Origin: Nitrososphaerota archaeon
GTDB taxonomy: Archaea > Thermoproteota > Nitrososphaeria > Nitrososphaerales > Gagatemarchaeaceae
NCBI GenBank assembly: GCA_029785195.1
Contig: JAFMAD010000001.1
Span: 248,001-312,000, forward strand
DNA: 64,000 bases
Direction of reading: 5' to 3'
The notes below the pieces were generated by a model. It was not told the origin of the DNA. It did no database searches and saw only the letters and a program-made list of their open reading frames with translations. This document shows, in pieces, positions 1-8,735 of the stretch (position 1 is the stretch's first letter; the number at the start of each line of letters is the position of its first letter). A program made the position numbers and the translations under genes.

Positions 1-489
1 GAAGACGCTCCCTTCGACGCGGTGAAGAACTCATTCGCGAAGACTCAGATGCAACAGGGGAAGGGGATAGTGATCGGGGCAGGGGGGCGCGGCTACGACG
101 ACACCCTCTCCTCCGCGCTCCGGGGGGTCTGGAACGTAATCGAGGGGGTCAGGAAGTCTGGCTCCATCCTCCTGATAGCCGAGTGCTCGGAGGGGATGGG
201 GTCAACGGCGCTCGAGATGATGGTCACGGGGAGGCTGGGGGAGTGGGAGCGGAGGAGGGAGAGGTACGTAGACGGGATCGAGGAGGCGCACTACCTCAGC
301 AGGCTGAAAGACGAGTACGACGTCCTCCTCCTTTCGGGGCTCCCAGATACCTACGCCAGGTCGAAGCTGGGGCTGGCCACGGCCAGGGGGTCGGGGGAGG
401 CAGTCGGTAGGCTCCTGAACAAGGTGGGGCGCTCGGGGAAGGTCAACGTCGTCCCGAGGTCACCCGAGTGCCAGGTTGAACTAGGGTAG
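1..489 (+). CDS. LarA/DUF2088-like protein, C-terminal part (5' end outside window)
   Basis: The reading frame is open from the first base, so this is the C-terminal end of a gene that begins upstream. A GTG at 22 could be mistaken for its start. The segment VIGAGGRGYDDTLSSAL, followed by GSILLIAECSEGMGS and an ending rich in Val and Pro, resembles the C-terminal domain of the nickel-dependent lactate racemase (LarA/DUF2088) family. In that family a Gly-Gly-x-x-x-Asp segment and an 'ec.EG.G' loop are typical. The catalytic N-terminal half is not visible, so substrate and activity cannot be judged. The next gene is convergent and its 3' end overlaps this one by 9 nt. The family call is a motif resemblance only. 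Confidence 0.5.
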   Translation, partial: EDAPFDAVKNSFAKTQMQQGKGIVIGAGGRGYDDTLSSALRGVWNVIEGVRKSGSILLIAECSEGMGSTALEMMVTGRLGEWERRRERYVDGIEEAHYLSRLKDEYDVLLLSGLPDTYARSKLGLATARGSGEAVGRLLNKVGRSGKVNVVPRSPECQVELG

Positions 490-1659
490 AGGGATGGTCC
501 CCACGTTGTGGGGGATGGGGAGGCACAGGAACGCGACTACGATCAGGCCGACCAGGAGCCAGCGCCTTGACCGCGAGAGACCCGACACTTCGTCCATCAG
601 CTTAGGCTGGGACGGGCGTCCGACGAGGACAAGGCCAAGCAGGGCCACCCCCCAGTAGGTCGGGGTGTCTATGGCCAGCAGTGCGAGGACGCCAAGGTAA
701 GCCGCCGCCCGTGACGCCCTGGAGGAGAGGGCGACGGTGGTGAGCATCCCCCCGTCATAGAACGCGAGGGGGAGGGAGCAGAGGAACACCAGGATAAAAC
801 CGACCGTGGCTCCGTCGGCAATCGGCGAAACAGCCACGTATCCAGACGGGACCGCGTGGACGAAAGGCGAGAGAACCGAGTAGACGCCCAGCTGGATCAG
901 GTTGGGGTTGACGGTCACGGTCGTGTTTGCGAGGGTTGTGCTCGAGAACGGGACGGCAGACTGCACGGAGGTCACCGTGCCGACGGCGAAGAGGAGGATC
1001 GTGAGCCCGAGCATTGCCAGCGGCCCGGCGATCACGGTGTCGAAGAGGCTGTCGCGGTTGAGGGCCGGGGCGCGCTGGGACGACGCGAACCCCCATGACG
1101 GGGTGAAGGGGGGGAGGATAGGGATGCCGGGGACGAGGTAGCTACTGGCGTGCCCCGCGTCCCTTGTCCGAGCGACGAGCCGCTGGCCGAGCTCGTGGGC
1201 GCCCAGGATGACCGCCATCGTCGCGCCGTAGGCGAAGAAAGAGACATACGGCGAGATGTCCGGGATGAGGGCCTGGTAGACCTCCTGCTGCAGCAGGGCG
1301 GAGAAGACGAGCGCGGCGAGCGTGAAGAAGAGGAGGAGCGCGGGGAGGCGCGACAGCTTCCGCGTGCCCTGGTCTGCCTTCCTGAGGACCAGGACGCACT
1401 CCTCGGCGGTACCGGTCAGCTCGGGCCTGAAGCCAAGAGCCGCCGCCTTCCCCTTTAACTCCATGAAATTACGCTTCGTGGAGCCGTCGTAGGCGACCTG
1501 GAACTCGAGCTCACCGTCAGGTAGGACGAAGTGCTGCTTGACCTCGAAGAGGCCTCGGACTATTCGCTCCGCGTCTTCGGTGTTGGAGGACAAGCAGAGC
1601 CCCCGCCCGACCGTTCCGATAATAAAGACATTAGCGCGGCCTGCCCGGCCAAGAGTCAT
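481..1659 (-). CDS. M50 (site-2 protease)-like membrane protein with degenerate active site
   Basis: This is a 392-residue polytopic membrane protein. Residues 1-100 form a soluble domain and the rest carries several hydrophobic segments. The core resembles the archaeal/EGY-type S2P family: GAHELGQ at about residues 153-159, then a Pro-rich region, then NRDSLFDTVIAGPL, then a late FYDGGM near residue 302. Active M50 enzymes have HExxH plus a distal Asp that together bind zinc. Here the second His is replaced by Gln (Q159), while the first His, the Glu and the distal Asp are kept. Intramembrane proteolysis is therefore doubtful, and a pseudoprotease or chaperone-like role, as known for some plant EGY proteins, is an inference. 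Confidence 0.72.
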   Translation of the reverse strand: MTLGRAGRANVFIIGTVGRGLCLSSNTEDAERIVRGLFEVKQHFVLPDGELEFQVAYDGSTKRNFMELKGKAAALGFRPELTGTAEECVLVLRKADQGTRKLSRLPALLLFFTLAALVFSALLQQEVYQALIPDISPYVSFFAYGATMAVILGAHELGQRLVARTRDAGHASSYLVPGIPILPPFTPSWGFASSQRAPALNRDSLFDTVIAGPLAMLGLTILLFAVGTVTSVQSAVPFSSTTLANTTVTVNPNLIQLGVYSVLSPFVHAVPSGYVAVSPIADGATVGFILVFLCSLPLAFYDGGMLTTVALSSRASRAAAYLGVLALLAIDTPTYWGVALLGLVLVGRPSQPKLMDEVSGLSRSRRWLLVGLIVVAFLCLPIPHNVGTIPLP

Positions 1660-1868
1660 CGGCGCAGTCGGCGATCTGCGGGCAAGCTCGCCTTCGGGTA
1701 TCCAGATTCGCAGACAGGGCTAACCCGCCGAGGCCACGGCTCTCTTACTCGGCTTCATGATGACACCCCCGGCGCACGCTAGTGGGACCCTCCGAGCTCC
1801 GGCATGGCTGGGGGACGGGCCACTCTTTCCCCCGAGAGGAGCGACGAGCATTTGTGCCGGCCAGGAAG

Positions 1869-1876
1869 CTTTAATC
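1869..1876 (+). promoter_or_regulatory. TATA-like box for the N-acetyltransferase gene
   Basis: CTTTAATC lies about 30 nt before the TTG at 1903. This spacing recurs through the window and supports a leaderless start there rather than the upstream ATG at 1804. Confidence 0.5.
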
Positions 1877-1902
1877 GGCCGTGGTCGGCGAGTTCCACTG
1901 GC

Positions 1903-2406
1903 TTGCAGAAGGCCGTGGTTGCGAGGGTCGGAGAGTACGAGATAAGGCGGTGTGACAGGTGCGACGTCCCCGCGGTCATACAGATCAACGAGGAGGCGCT
2001 CCCGGAGCACTACTCCGATTACTTCTACTATGACATCCTAGCCGAGTTCCCCGAGTCCTTCCTGGTGGCAGAGATAGACGGAGGGGTGATCGGGTACGTC
2101 ATGGGCCGGATGGAGTATGGGTTCTCTCACATTCGGAAGCTGGGGCTCGCGAGGAAGGGGCACATCGTTTCCGTCGCCGTGAAGGAACCGCATCGAGGGA
2201 AGGGGGTGGGCTCCCTTTTGGTGAAGACGGCCCATGAGGCCATGGCCGCGAGGGGAGGGACGGAGTGCTACCTGGAGGTCCGCGTCTCTAACGCCGAGGC
2301 AATCAACCTCTACCAGCGGCTCGGCTACAAGACATCGGGGCGGATGGAGGGGTACTACAAGGACGGGGAGGCCGCCCTCGTCATGGTCACCCCGCTGGAG
2401 AAATGA
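1903..2406 (+). CDS. Archaeal N-alpha-acetyltransferase (Ard1/Nat, RimI-like GNAT)
   Basis: This GNAT-fold enzyme should transfer acetyl from acetyl-CoA to protein N-termini. Features typical of the archaeal Ard1 family are the N-terminal INEEALPEHYSDYF segment, RKGHIVSVAV (beta4), HRGKGVGSLL (the acetyl-CoA pyrophosphate loop, R/QxxGxG/A), YLEVRVSNAEAINLY and GYYKDGEAALVM. These are very close to the layout of the Sulfolobus Ard1 enzyme. The frame is open from an ATG at 1804, but that extension is Arg/Pro-rich and unconserved in type, and the TATA-like box at 1869 favours TTG 1903 (167 aa). The last codons overlap the ATG of the DNA ligase gene, so the two are probably co-transcribed. Confidence 0.88.
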   Translation: MQKAVVARVGEYEIRRCDRCDVPAVIQINEEALPEHYSDYFYYDILAEFPESFLVAEIDGGVIGYVMGRMEYGFSHIRKLGLARKGHIVSVAVKEPHRGKGVGSLLVKTAHEAMAARGGTECYLEVRVSNAEAINLYQRLGYKTSGRMEGYYKDGEAALVMVTPLEK

Positions 2407-4064
2407 GGAGCGCCCCCTTCCTTGGGCTGGCAGAGACCCTTGAGAGGGTCAAGGGGACGAGCAGCAAGAAGGAGAAGGTCGCGTTGCTGTCTTCGTATCT
2501 CAGGGGGCTCGGGGCGGAGGACGCTACAGTCGCCGCGAGGGTAGCGTCTGGGAGGGCGTCCGAGCGCGGGAGCAAGGACGAGGCGCAGGTGGGGTACTCC
2601 ACCCTCCTGGGGGTGCTGCGGGAGGTCACGGGCGCCACGGAAGGGGACGTCTCGAGGTCATATCTGAATCACGGCGACCTCGGAGAGGTGGCGGAGGACC
2701 TCCTGGCGAATAAGAAGGCTCAACCCCTCTTCGCCGAAGAGCTGACGCTCGGCGACCTCGATGCGGGGTTCTCGAGGCTGCGCTCGGCCAAGGGCGAAGG
2801 CTCAGCGTCGGCCAAGAAGAGGATAGTGAAGTCGCTCCTCCTTGCCGCCACCCCCCTAGAGGGGAAGTATCTGGTGAAAGCGCTCACGGGCGAGATGAGG
2901 ACAGGGCTGGTCACCGGCCTCCTCGAGGAAGCGATAGGGGCGGCCTACGGGCTGTCCAAGGAGGAAGCGGCCAGGGCCCACATGGTCCTGGGGGACGTAG
3001 GGGCTTTCGCAGGGAGGGCGGCGGCCGGGACCGCGGCTTCGGTCAGGATCGAGCCATTCAGGCCGGTCAACTTCATGCTCGCCGAGCCGTTCGCCACCGC
3101 CCGCGGAATATCGGAACACTTCGCGAGGACCGTGTACGCCGAGTACAAGTACGACGGGGTCAGGGCCCAAGTCCATCGGGCCGGGGGGGAGGTCAGGATA
3201 TACTCCAGGAGGCTCGAGGACATCACGTCGAGCTTCCCTGAGATCGTCGAGTCTTTCCGCGGAGGGGCGGGAGAATTCATTCTCGACGGCGAGGCGGTCC
3301 CCTTCGCGGACGGCCGCCCTCTCCCGTTCCAGCTCCTGCAGAGGCGGCTCAGGAGGATGGAGGATTTCGAGGAAGCGGCTAGGAGGGCTCCTGTCACCTA
3401 CTTCGCCTTCGACATACTCTTCAGCGGAGGGGAGGAGACGGTCCACCTGCCCCTCTCCCAGAGGCGGAGGATCCTGCGGGAGGTGGTCGCGGGGACTCCG
3501 GCGCGCCTGGCCGAGACGTCCGACGTCAAGAGCGAAGAAGAGGTGCAGGCTGCGTTCAGGCGCAGCCGGGAGCTAGGGTATGAAGGGCTCGTCGTGAAGG
3601 ACCCGGAGGAGCCCTACGCCATGGGGAAGAGGGGGTCAGGGTGGGCGAAGCTGAAGGAGGAGCTCGACACCCTGGACGCTGTCATAGTCGCGGCCGAGTA
3701 CGGCCATGGGAAGAGGGCAGGGGTCATTTCTGACTACACCTTCGCGGTGAGGGACGGTGGCGAGCTGAAGACGGTCGGCAAGGCGTACAGCGGCCTGACC
3801 GACAAGGAGATTCAGGAGATGACGCGCAGACTGAAGGAGATCACCCTGGAGGACTTCGGGTACCGGCGGACCGTGAGAGCCGAGATCGTCGTGGAAGTCG
3901 CCTTCGACAGCGTCCAGCGCAGCGACAGGCACGACTCAGGGTACGCGCTCAGGTTCCCCAGGATAAAGAGGATAAGGACGGACAAGGGTCCCTCTGATAT
4001 AGACGACATCGGGAAGGTCGAGAGGATCTTCAGAGGTCAGAAGCTGAAGGTGGACGAGGTCTAG
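2403..4064 (+). CDS. lig: ATP-dependent DNA ligase
   Basis: This 553-aa enzyme seals nicks using ATP in replication and repair. It has the archaeal/eukaryotic ligase I layout: an alpha-helical DNA-binding domain (about 1-215), the adenylation domain with motif I EYKYDGVRAQ (adenylated lysine K249), then EGLVVKDPEEPY (motif IV) and GWAKLKEE (motif V), and a C-terminal OB domain ending in FPRIKRIRTDK. The length is normal for an archaeal ligase. The ATG at 2403 overlaps the TGA of the acetyltransferase gene by 4 nt (ATGA), which indicates translational coupling in a nat-lig operon. Confidence 0.97.
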   Translation: MRSAPFLGLAETLERVKGTSSKKEKVALLSSYLRGLGAEDATVAARVASGRASERGSKDEAQVGYSTLLGVLREVTGATEGDVSRSYLNHGDLGEVAEDLLANKKAQPLFAEELTLGDLDAGFSRLRSAKGEGSASAKKRIVKSLLLAATPLEGKYLVKALTGEMRTGLVTGLLEEAIGAAYGLSKEEAARAHMVLGDVGAFAGRAAAGTAASVRIEPFRPVNFMLAEPFATARGISEHFARTVYAEYKYDGVRAQVHRAGGEVRIYSRRLEDITSSFPEIVESFRGGAGEFILDGEAVPFADGRPLPFQLLQRRLRRMEDFEEAARRAPVTYFAFDILFSGGEETVHLPLSQRRRILREVVAGTPARLAETSDVKSEEEVQAAFRRSRELGYEGLVVKDPEEPYAMGKRGSGWAKLKEELDTLDAVIVAAEYGHGKRAGVISDYTFAVRDGGELKTVGKAYSGLTDKEIQEMTRRLKEITLEDFGYRRTVRAEIVVEVAFDSVQRSDRHDSGYALRFPRIKRIRTDKGPSDIDDIGKVERIFRGQKLKVDEV

Positions 4065-4079
4065 GGCGGGCTCTGCTCC

Positions 4080-4085
4080 TTATAT
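4080..4085 (+). promoter_or_regulatory. TATA box for the prepilin peptidase gene
   Basis: TTATAT lies 24-30 nt upstream of the TTG at 4110, as expected for a leaderless archaeal transcript. Confidence 0.55.
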
Positions 4086-4109
4086 CCGCTACTCCCCCTG
4101 GGAGGACGG

Positions 4110-4727
4110 TTGTACGCGGAGCTCCTCATAGCGGCCTCCTTCGCGCTCGCCGCTTACCAGGACGTAAAGGACAGGGCGGTGAGCGACCTCGTCTGGATCC
4201 CGGCCGCGGCCGCGGTGGCCCTGACGCTCTATTCCTTCTTCGTCGCTGGGGGGGCGGGCCTGGGGTTCTACCTCGTGAAGCTCGTGTTGATCGGGGGGCT
4301 GGCGCTCGGATTCGCTTTCTTCGGGGGGATCGGCCAGGCCGACGGGATCGCCATCGCGGTGGTAGCCTCGGACCCCTACCCCCTCTCCCCGCTGGCGCCA
4401 CTGATCGGGGCGGCCGTGGTCGCGGCCGCTCACATATCGTACGAGTTCGCAAGAGGTAACGCAGGGAGGCGGAAGACTGTCCCGATGGAGCAGTTCCTTA
4501 GAGAGCAGAGGTGGATCCCAAAGGCCATCGTCTCGGGTGGGGTCAGGACAGAGGTGAGCAGGGACGTCAACGTCGCCAGGGACGAAGTGGAGGCGTCGGG
4601 GAAGTCTGACGCGGCGGTGGAGGTGACCTACGGGGTCCCCACTGTAGCCTACCTCGCTATCGGGTTCGTCGCCTACGTCGCCTACATGCTGCTGTTCAAT
4701 TACGCCGCGTTCGCCGCCCTGCCTTAG
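4110..4727 (+). CDS. A24 family (archaeal prepilin) peptidase
   Basis: This 205-aa membrane protein has about five hydrophobic segments. The first catalytic aspartate lies in YQDVKDRAVSDLVW after the first membrane helix, and the second in GGIGQADGIAIAV. This matches the two-Asp arrangement of A24 aspartic peptidases that process archaellin or type IV pilin signal peptides. A soluble loop (about residues 115-175) precedes the last helix. No pilin or archaellum gene is adjacent, so the substrate is unknown. The start TTG is chosen from the TATA spacing. Confidence 0.8.
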   Translation: MYAELLIAASFALAAYQDVKDRAVSDLVWIPAAAAVALTLYSFFVAGGAGLGFYLVKLVLIGGLALGFAFFGGIGQADGIAIAVVASDPYPLSPLAPLIGAAVVAAAHISYEFARGNAGRRKTVPMEQFLREQRWIPKAIVSGGVRTEVSRDVNVARDEVEASGKSDAAVEVTYGVPTVAYLAIGFVAYVAYMLLFNYAAFAALP

Positions 4728-4740
4728 GCCCCGCCCACAG

Positions 4741-4748
4741 GTTAAATC
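4741..4748 (+). promoter_or_regulatory. TATA-like box for the P-loop kinase gene
   Basis: GTTAAATC lies 26-33 nt upstream of ATG 4774. Confidence 0.5.
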
Positions 4749-4773
4749 TGCAGCGCGAAGAGCCGGGGCGCCT

Positions 4774-5364
4774 ATGATGTTCGTAGCGTTCGAAGGGTTC
4801 TCTGGGACCGGCAAGACTTCACTCGCGATGAGGATGGAGGAGATGGGGTGGCTGAGGCTCCAGGAGTCGGCGCACGCCGTGGATCGGCGCGTCCCTGTAG
4901 CTGACAGGGCCGACACCGCCGCGGACTTCAGCCTGCTGGGGGCCACGATGGGATACGCCTCGATAATATCGAGCCAGCGAGAGAAGAGGAACATCGTCTC
5001 CGAAGGTTACCTGATATCTGACCTCGCGTACGCCAAGATCAGGTTTGAGCTGGGGAAGAGCGCCGCATACCCCTTGATGCTTTCGATGGTGAAAGGTATC
5101 CTCTCCGAGCCCAGGCTCAGGCCCGACCTGTACATACTCCTGAAAGCAGGGGACGAGACGATAAACAGCAGGCAGCTGAAGAAGGACGATCGGGAGAGGA
5201 ACCCCACGGAGTTCTTCAGGACTAGGTACTACACGGCGCTCGCCGAGATCCATGCGGAGCTGGGCGAGGACGCGCTAGAGAAGGTGGAGACAGACTCTGA
5301 CCTGGATGCGACGCTCAAGGAAATCGTCGGCATCATCGGGAAGCGCAAAGTGAGCTCTGCATGA
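4774..5364 (+). CDS. Thymidylate-kinase-like P-loop kinase
   Basis: This is a 196-aa P-loop NTPase. A Walker A motif (EGFSGTGKTS) is near residues 7-16, and a basic lid-like stretch RQLKKDDRERNP lies at about 132-143. The overall layout resembles deoxynucleoside-monophosphate kinases or related nucleotide kinases. The typical thymidylate-kinase DR(Y/F/H) motif is not clear, so the substrate is unassigned. A second ATG at 4777 is an equally possible start. The stop overlaps the next ATG at 5361 (ATGA), so the two genes are likely translationally coupled. Confidence 0.65.
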   Translation: MMFVAFEGFSGTGKTSLAMRMEEMGWLRLQESAHAVDRRVPVADRADTAADFSLLGATMGYASIISSQREKRNIVSEGYLISDLAYAKIRFELGKSAAYPLMLSMVKGILSEPRLRPDLYILLKAGDETINSRQLKKDDRERNPTEFFRTRYYTALAEIHAELGEDALEKVETDSDLDATLKEIVGIIGKRKVSSA

Positions 5365-6200
5365 ACACGAAGGAGTGGGAAGCGTTCCTGCTCGGGGCGA
5401 CCGAAGAAGTCCGGAGGCGTTTGTCCCCCCTCGCTTCCAGGGGAGGTCGCGGCAGGACGGTAGGGGTCGGCGCGGCCGGGGACCGGACCATCTACGCCGA
5501 CCGGCTCGCGGAGGACACCCTGCTGGACGAGTTGCGGAAGGTGGGGGGAGTAAAGGTGTTGAGCGAAGAGGCGGGGGACGCCGGGGAGGCCGAAGGCGGC
5601 ACCCTGGCGGTGGTGGACCCGCTTGACGGATCGTCGAACTTCGAGCGCGGCATACCGTTCTTCTGTACATCGGTGGCGGTCGTCGAAGCGGGGACGCTCG
5701 ACTCGGTGACTGTGGGTGTTGTCAGAGACCTAGTGACAGGCGATGTATACTCTGCACGGAGAGGAGGGGGAGCGAGAAAGAACGGCAGAGCGATCAGGAC
5801 GAGCAAGGCGGCCGAGGTCGCCGAGGCGGTGGTGGGGGTAGACCTGAGCAGAGGCCCGCCGGGGCTGGCTGAAGGGCTCGCCCCCCTGCTCGGCAGGGTG
5901 AAGAGACAGGTGCACCTGGGAGCCAACGCGTTGGAGATGTGCTACCTCGCGGAGGGGAAGACGGACGCCTTCGTCGACCTGAGAGGGACGATGAGGATAA
6001 CCGACTTCGCCGCAGCCTACCTGATCGCAGCCGAAGCTGGGGCAGTCGTCACCGACGGCTTAGGCGGGAAGCTCTCCCCGGAGTTCGACCTCGCGCACAG
6101 GTTCAGCTTCGTGGCGTCGGCGAACCCCGCCGTCCATCGGGAGATCCTGAGACTTTGCCGTGGATGGGTTTCAGCGGTGGAAACGCGCCCGAAAACCTAG
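5361..6200 (+). CDS. Inositol-monophosphatase / FBPase (class IV)-family phosphatase
   Basis: This 279-aa protein is a Mg-dependent, Li-sensitive-type phosphatase. The metal-binding motifs are intact: LSEEAGD (about 70-76) and VVDPLDGSSNFERG (about 88-101). The later ITDFAAAYLIAAEAGA replaces the usual W-D-x-A segment, which is typical of archaeal bifunctional IMPase/FBPases. Candidate substrates are fructose-1,6-bisphosphate or inositol-1-phosphate. Because CysQ-type PAP phosphatases belong to the same superfamily and a sulfotransferase cluster follows within 6 kb, hydrolysis of 3'-phosphoadenosine-5'-phosphate is an alternative, but only as an inference. Confidence 0.83.
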   Translation: MNTKEWEAFLLGATEEVRRRLSPLASRGGRGRTVGVGAAGDRTIYADRLAEDTLLDELRKVGGVKVLSEEAGDAGEAEGGTLAVVDPLDGSSNFERGIPFFCTSVAVVEAGTLDSVTVGVVRDLVTGDVYSARRGGGARKNGRAIRTSKAAEVAEAVVGVDLSRGPPGLAEGLAPLLGRVKRQVHLGANALEMCYLAEGKTDAFVDLRGTMRITDFAAAYLIAAEAGAVVTDGLGGKLSPEFDLAHRFSFVASANPAVHREILRLCRGWVSAVETRPKT

Positions 6201-6327
6201 CCAAGCTCGCGAAAGAGAACGCCTCTTTGCCAGAGACGCGCCCCTGAACAGGGGCCGGGAGGGCTGGGGACTTGCCGGGGCCGCCGAGGGGCTGGGGGAG
6301 CTCCGGCCTCCCGACGGCCGGATGGCG

Positions 6328-7194
6328 TCATCCGTGGCGCGCGAGCGCCTTGACCGCCCTCGTCACCAGCAGCCTCTTCTGAGACCTGTTCACGTACGTA
6401 GCGACGTCCAAACGCCTTACCCCTCTCCGGTCGAGATACCCCCTGAGCATCTGGAGCCCCTGCCTCGGTGAGCGAGCCGTGAGGGCGACACTCCTCCCCA
6501 GCGCGTAGGGCCAAAAGTATCCCAGGGCGTACATCCCTCTCCCGTAGAGCAGGCCTTTTGAGATGGAGGTGGGTCTGGAGATGACGCTCGCGATGTCTGA
6601 GAACGACCTGGTGGAGTAGCCAGACGCCTGCGCCTTCAGATACAACCAGCTCTCCCAGCCATACTCCAGGGGAAACCGCATCGTGTTCGCGTCCCTCCAG
6701 AAGCCAACCCTGATCACCATCCCCGACCCCCTGGGGGACGACTCGGCCGACCTCTCCCCGACGACGCAGCCGCTCGCCACCGCCAGACGGGGATCCTCCA
6801 GCATTCGTCCTATCACGGCGGCCAGATACCCCGGGGGGAGCGAGTGGTCTCCGTCGAGCTTCATGACGAAGTCTAGCGGCGCCTTCCATCTCGCCAGGAC
6901 GCCGAGCCCGCGGTTGAGGACCCGGGCCAGCTCAGGCCGGCCCACGTAGCTCTCTTCATGGGGCTCGAGATGGACCACCTCCAAGTCGAAGGAGTAACTC
7001 CCTCTGGCGGCGTCAAGGAACCCGCCGGTCCCGTCCGTCGACCCGTCGTCCACCACGACCACCACCGAGGGCCTCAACGACTGGGCCTCTAGCGACGCGA
7101 GGGCCCTCCCCAACCCCCTCTCGTTTCTGACCGCCATGAAGACACCCACTGTCGCACCGTCACCCCGGTCACCTGCGCCCTGGTCGCGTTGCAC
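6328..7194 (-). CDS. Family 2 glycosyltransferase (GT-A fold)
   Basis: This 288-aa protein begins with a nucleotide-sugar-binding fold: VGVFMAVRNE near residue 16, VVVVDDGSTDGTGG (the first acidic motif), and FVMKLDGDHSLPPGYL, which carries the DxD-like metal site. A C-terminal hydrophobic/amphipathic part and a basic tail (SQKRLLVTRAVKALARHG) may dock it on the membrane. It should add a sugar to a lipid-linked or polymer acceptor. It is divergent from the nucleotide-sugar dehydrogenase gene, sharing a 60-nt intergenic region, and marks the left edge of the glycan cluster. Confidence 0.85.
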   Translation of the reverse strand: MQRDQGAGDRGDGATVGVFMAVRNERGLGRALASLEAQSLRPSVVVVVDDGSTDGTGGFLDAARGSYSFDLEVVHLEPHEESYVGRPELARVLNRGLGVLARWKAPLDFVMKLDGDHSLPPGYLAAVIGRMLEDPRLAVASGCVVGERSAESSPRGSGMVIRVGFWRDANTMRFPLEYGWESWLYLKAQASGYSTRSFSDIASVISRPTSISKGLLYGRGMYALGYFWPYALGRSVALTARSPRQGLQMLRGYLDRRGVRRLDVATYVNRSQKRLLVTRAVKALARHG

Positions 7195-7215
7195 TCGGCG
7201 CGACTATTCGACAAT

Positions 7216-7225
7216 CATAATAAAG
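7216..7225 (+). promoter_or_regulatory. TATA-like box for the nucleotide-sugar dehydrogenase gene
   Basis: CATAATAAAG is an A/T island in the 60-nt divergent intergenic region, about 30-38 nt before the TTG at 7254. Confidence 0.45.
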
Positions 7226-7253
7226 TCCACCAGGGGCTGCGACCAAGAGAAGC

Positions 7254-8735
7254 TTGGCTGGCCCATCGAAGGAAGGGAACCTCGCGGAGACGCTCAACTT
7301 CCCGGCGGGGGCGCTCGCGCGGGGCCTGGAGGGGGGGAAGGTGAAGGTCACTGTTGTGGGACTCGGGAGGATCGGCCTCCCCACCGCCGCGCTCTTCGCC
7401 GAGTCAGGGGCGAGAGTCACGGGCTTCGACGTGGACCCCACGGTGGTCGACGAGACCAACGCAGGGAGGTGCAAGTTCGTAGACGAGCCGGGGCTAGGGG
7501 ACCTGGTGAAGAAGCACGCCGTGGGCCGCACCCTAAGGGCGACCACCTCCCCAGACGACGCCTTTGACTCGGACTTCATCGTCATCTGCGTCCCGACCCC
7601 CGTCGACCAGGGGAAGACGCCAGACTACTCCGCGGTCAGGCGCGCCGCCGAGGAAATCGGGGTGCGGCTCAAGAGGGGGACGGTGGTGGTCACGGAGAGC
7701 ACCGTAGGACCGGGGGTTGTGGAAGGGATGATAGGCCCCATCCTGGAGTCGAAGTCTGGCCTGGAGGCCACCTCAGAGTTCGGCCTGGCGGCGTGCCCTG
7801 AGAGGTCTGACCCTGGCAAGATACTCAAGGACATGAGGTCGCTCCCCAGGATAATAGGAGCTACCGGGCCCGGGTGCGCCGCGGCCGTCGTGGAGCTCTA
7901 CAGGCGCGCCCTGGGAGTCGAACCCATCCGCGTGTCGTCCCCGCGGACGGCGAACGCGGTCAAGCTGACCGAGAACATATTCAGGGACGTGAACATAGCC
8001 CTCTCCAACGAATTCGCCATACTCTTCGAGGGCCTTGGCATTGACGCGATGGAGGTGATAGACGCGTGCGCGACGAAATACAATTTCGTCCCACACTATC
8101 CGGGCATCGGGGTCGGGGGCCCTTGCCTCCCGAGTAACTCATACTACATGATCGCAGAGGCCATGAAAGATGGGAGCATCCCCTATCTTGTGAGGATGGC
8201 CCGGGAGATAAACGACAGGATGCCCGAGCACGTCGTTGAGCTGACTTCGCAGGCGCTGAACGCGGTGGGGAAGACGGTGAAGGGGTCCAAAGTGACCGTG
8301 CTTGGGGTCGCGTACAAGCCAGACGTAAGGGACGTGCAGCTCACACCGGTCGAGAAGGCGATAAGGAGGCTGACCGCGATGGGGGCGAAGCTCTCTGTTT
8401 ACGACCCGATGTACAGGGGAGAGACGGTTATGGGGATGAAGGTGGCAGAAAGCGCCCTGGAGGCCGCGGCTGGGGCAGACTGCCTGCTGCTGGCGACGGC
8501 GCACACGGAGTTCAAGAAGCTCGACCTGAAGGCGCTGTCGAAGGCCATGAACAAGGCCGCCGCCTTCGTAGACGGCAGGGACGCAGTCGTCCCCTCCTCG
8601 GCGACGAGCGCGGGGTTCTTCTACTGCGGGGTCGGACGGAGCCTCGTGCCCCCGGAGAGGCGAGAGCCCACGGAGGCGCCGAACGACACCGCGGGGGCGG
8701 GAGTCAGACGGCGAGCCCCCTGGCCGCGGCCCTGA
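7254..8735 (+). CDS. Nucleotide-sugar dehydrogenase (UDP-ManNAc/UDP-Glc dehydrogenase family)
   Basis: This 493-aa NAD-dependent enzyme oxidises C6 of a nucleotide sugar to the uronic acid in two steps. The N-terminal Rossmann motif is VTVVGLGRIGLPTA. The active-site cysteine lies in GIGVGGPCLPSNSYYM, which is closer to the WecC-like than the UDP-glucose branch. The C-terminal UDP-binding domain begins at GVAYKPDVRD. An Arg/Pro-rich tail of roughly 45 residues extends past the usual domain end and overlaps the convergent AsnB gene by 32 nt. The product, a UDP-uronic acid, fits the surface-glycan context. Confidence 0.9.
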   Translation: MAGPSKEGNLAETLNFPAGALARGLEGGKVKVTVVGLGRIGLPTAALFAESGARVTGFDVDPTVVDETNAGRCKFVDEPGLGDLVKKHAVGRTLRATTSPDDAFDSDFIVICVPTPVDQGKTPDYSAVRRAAEEIGVRLKRGTVVVTESTVGPGVVEGMIGPILESKSGLEATSEFGLAACPERSDPGKILKDMRSLPRIIGATGPGCAAAVVELYRRALGVEPIRVSSPRTANAVKLTENIFRDVNIALSNEFAILFEGLGIDAMEVIDACATKYNFVPHYPGIGVGGPCLPSNSYYMIAEAMKDGSIPYLVRMAREINDRMPEHVVELTSQALNAVGKTVKGSKVTVLGVAYKPDVRDVQLTPVEKAIRRLTAMGAKLSVYDPMYRGETVMGMKVAESALEAAAGADCLLLATAHTEFKKLDLKALSKAMNKAAAFVDGRDAVVPSSATSAGFFYCGVGRSLVPPERREPTEAPNDTAGAGVRRRAPWPRP

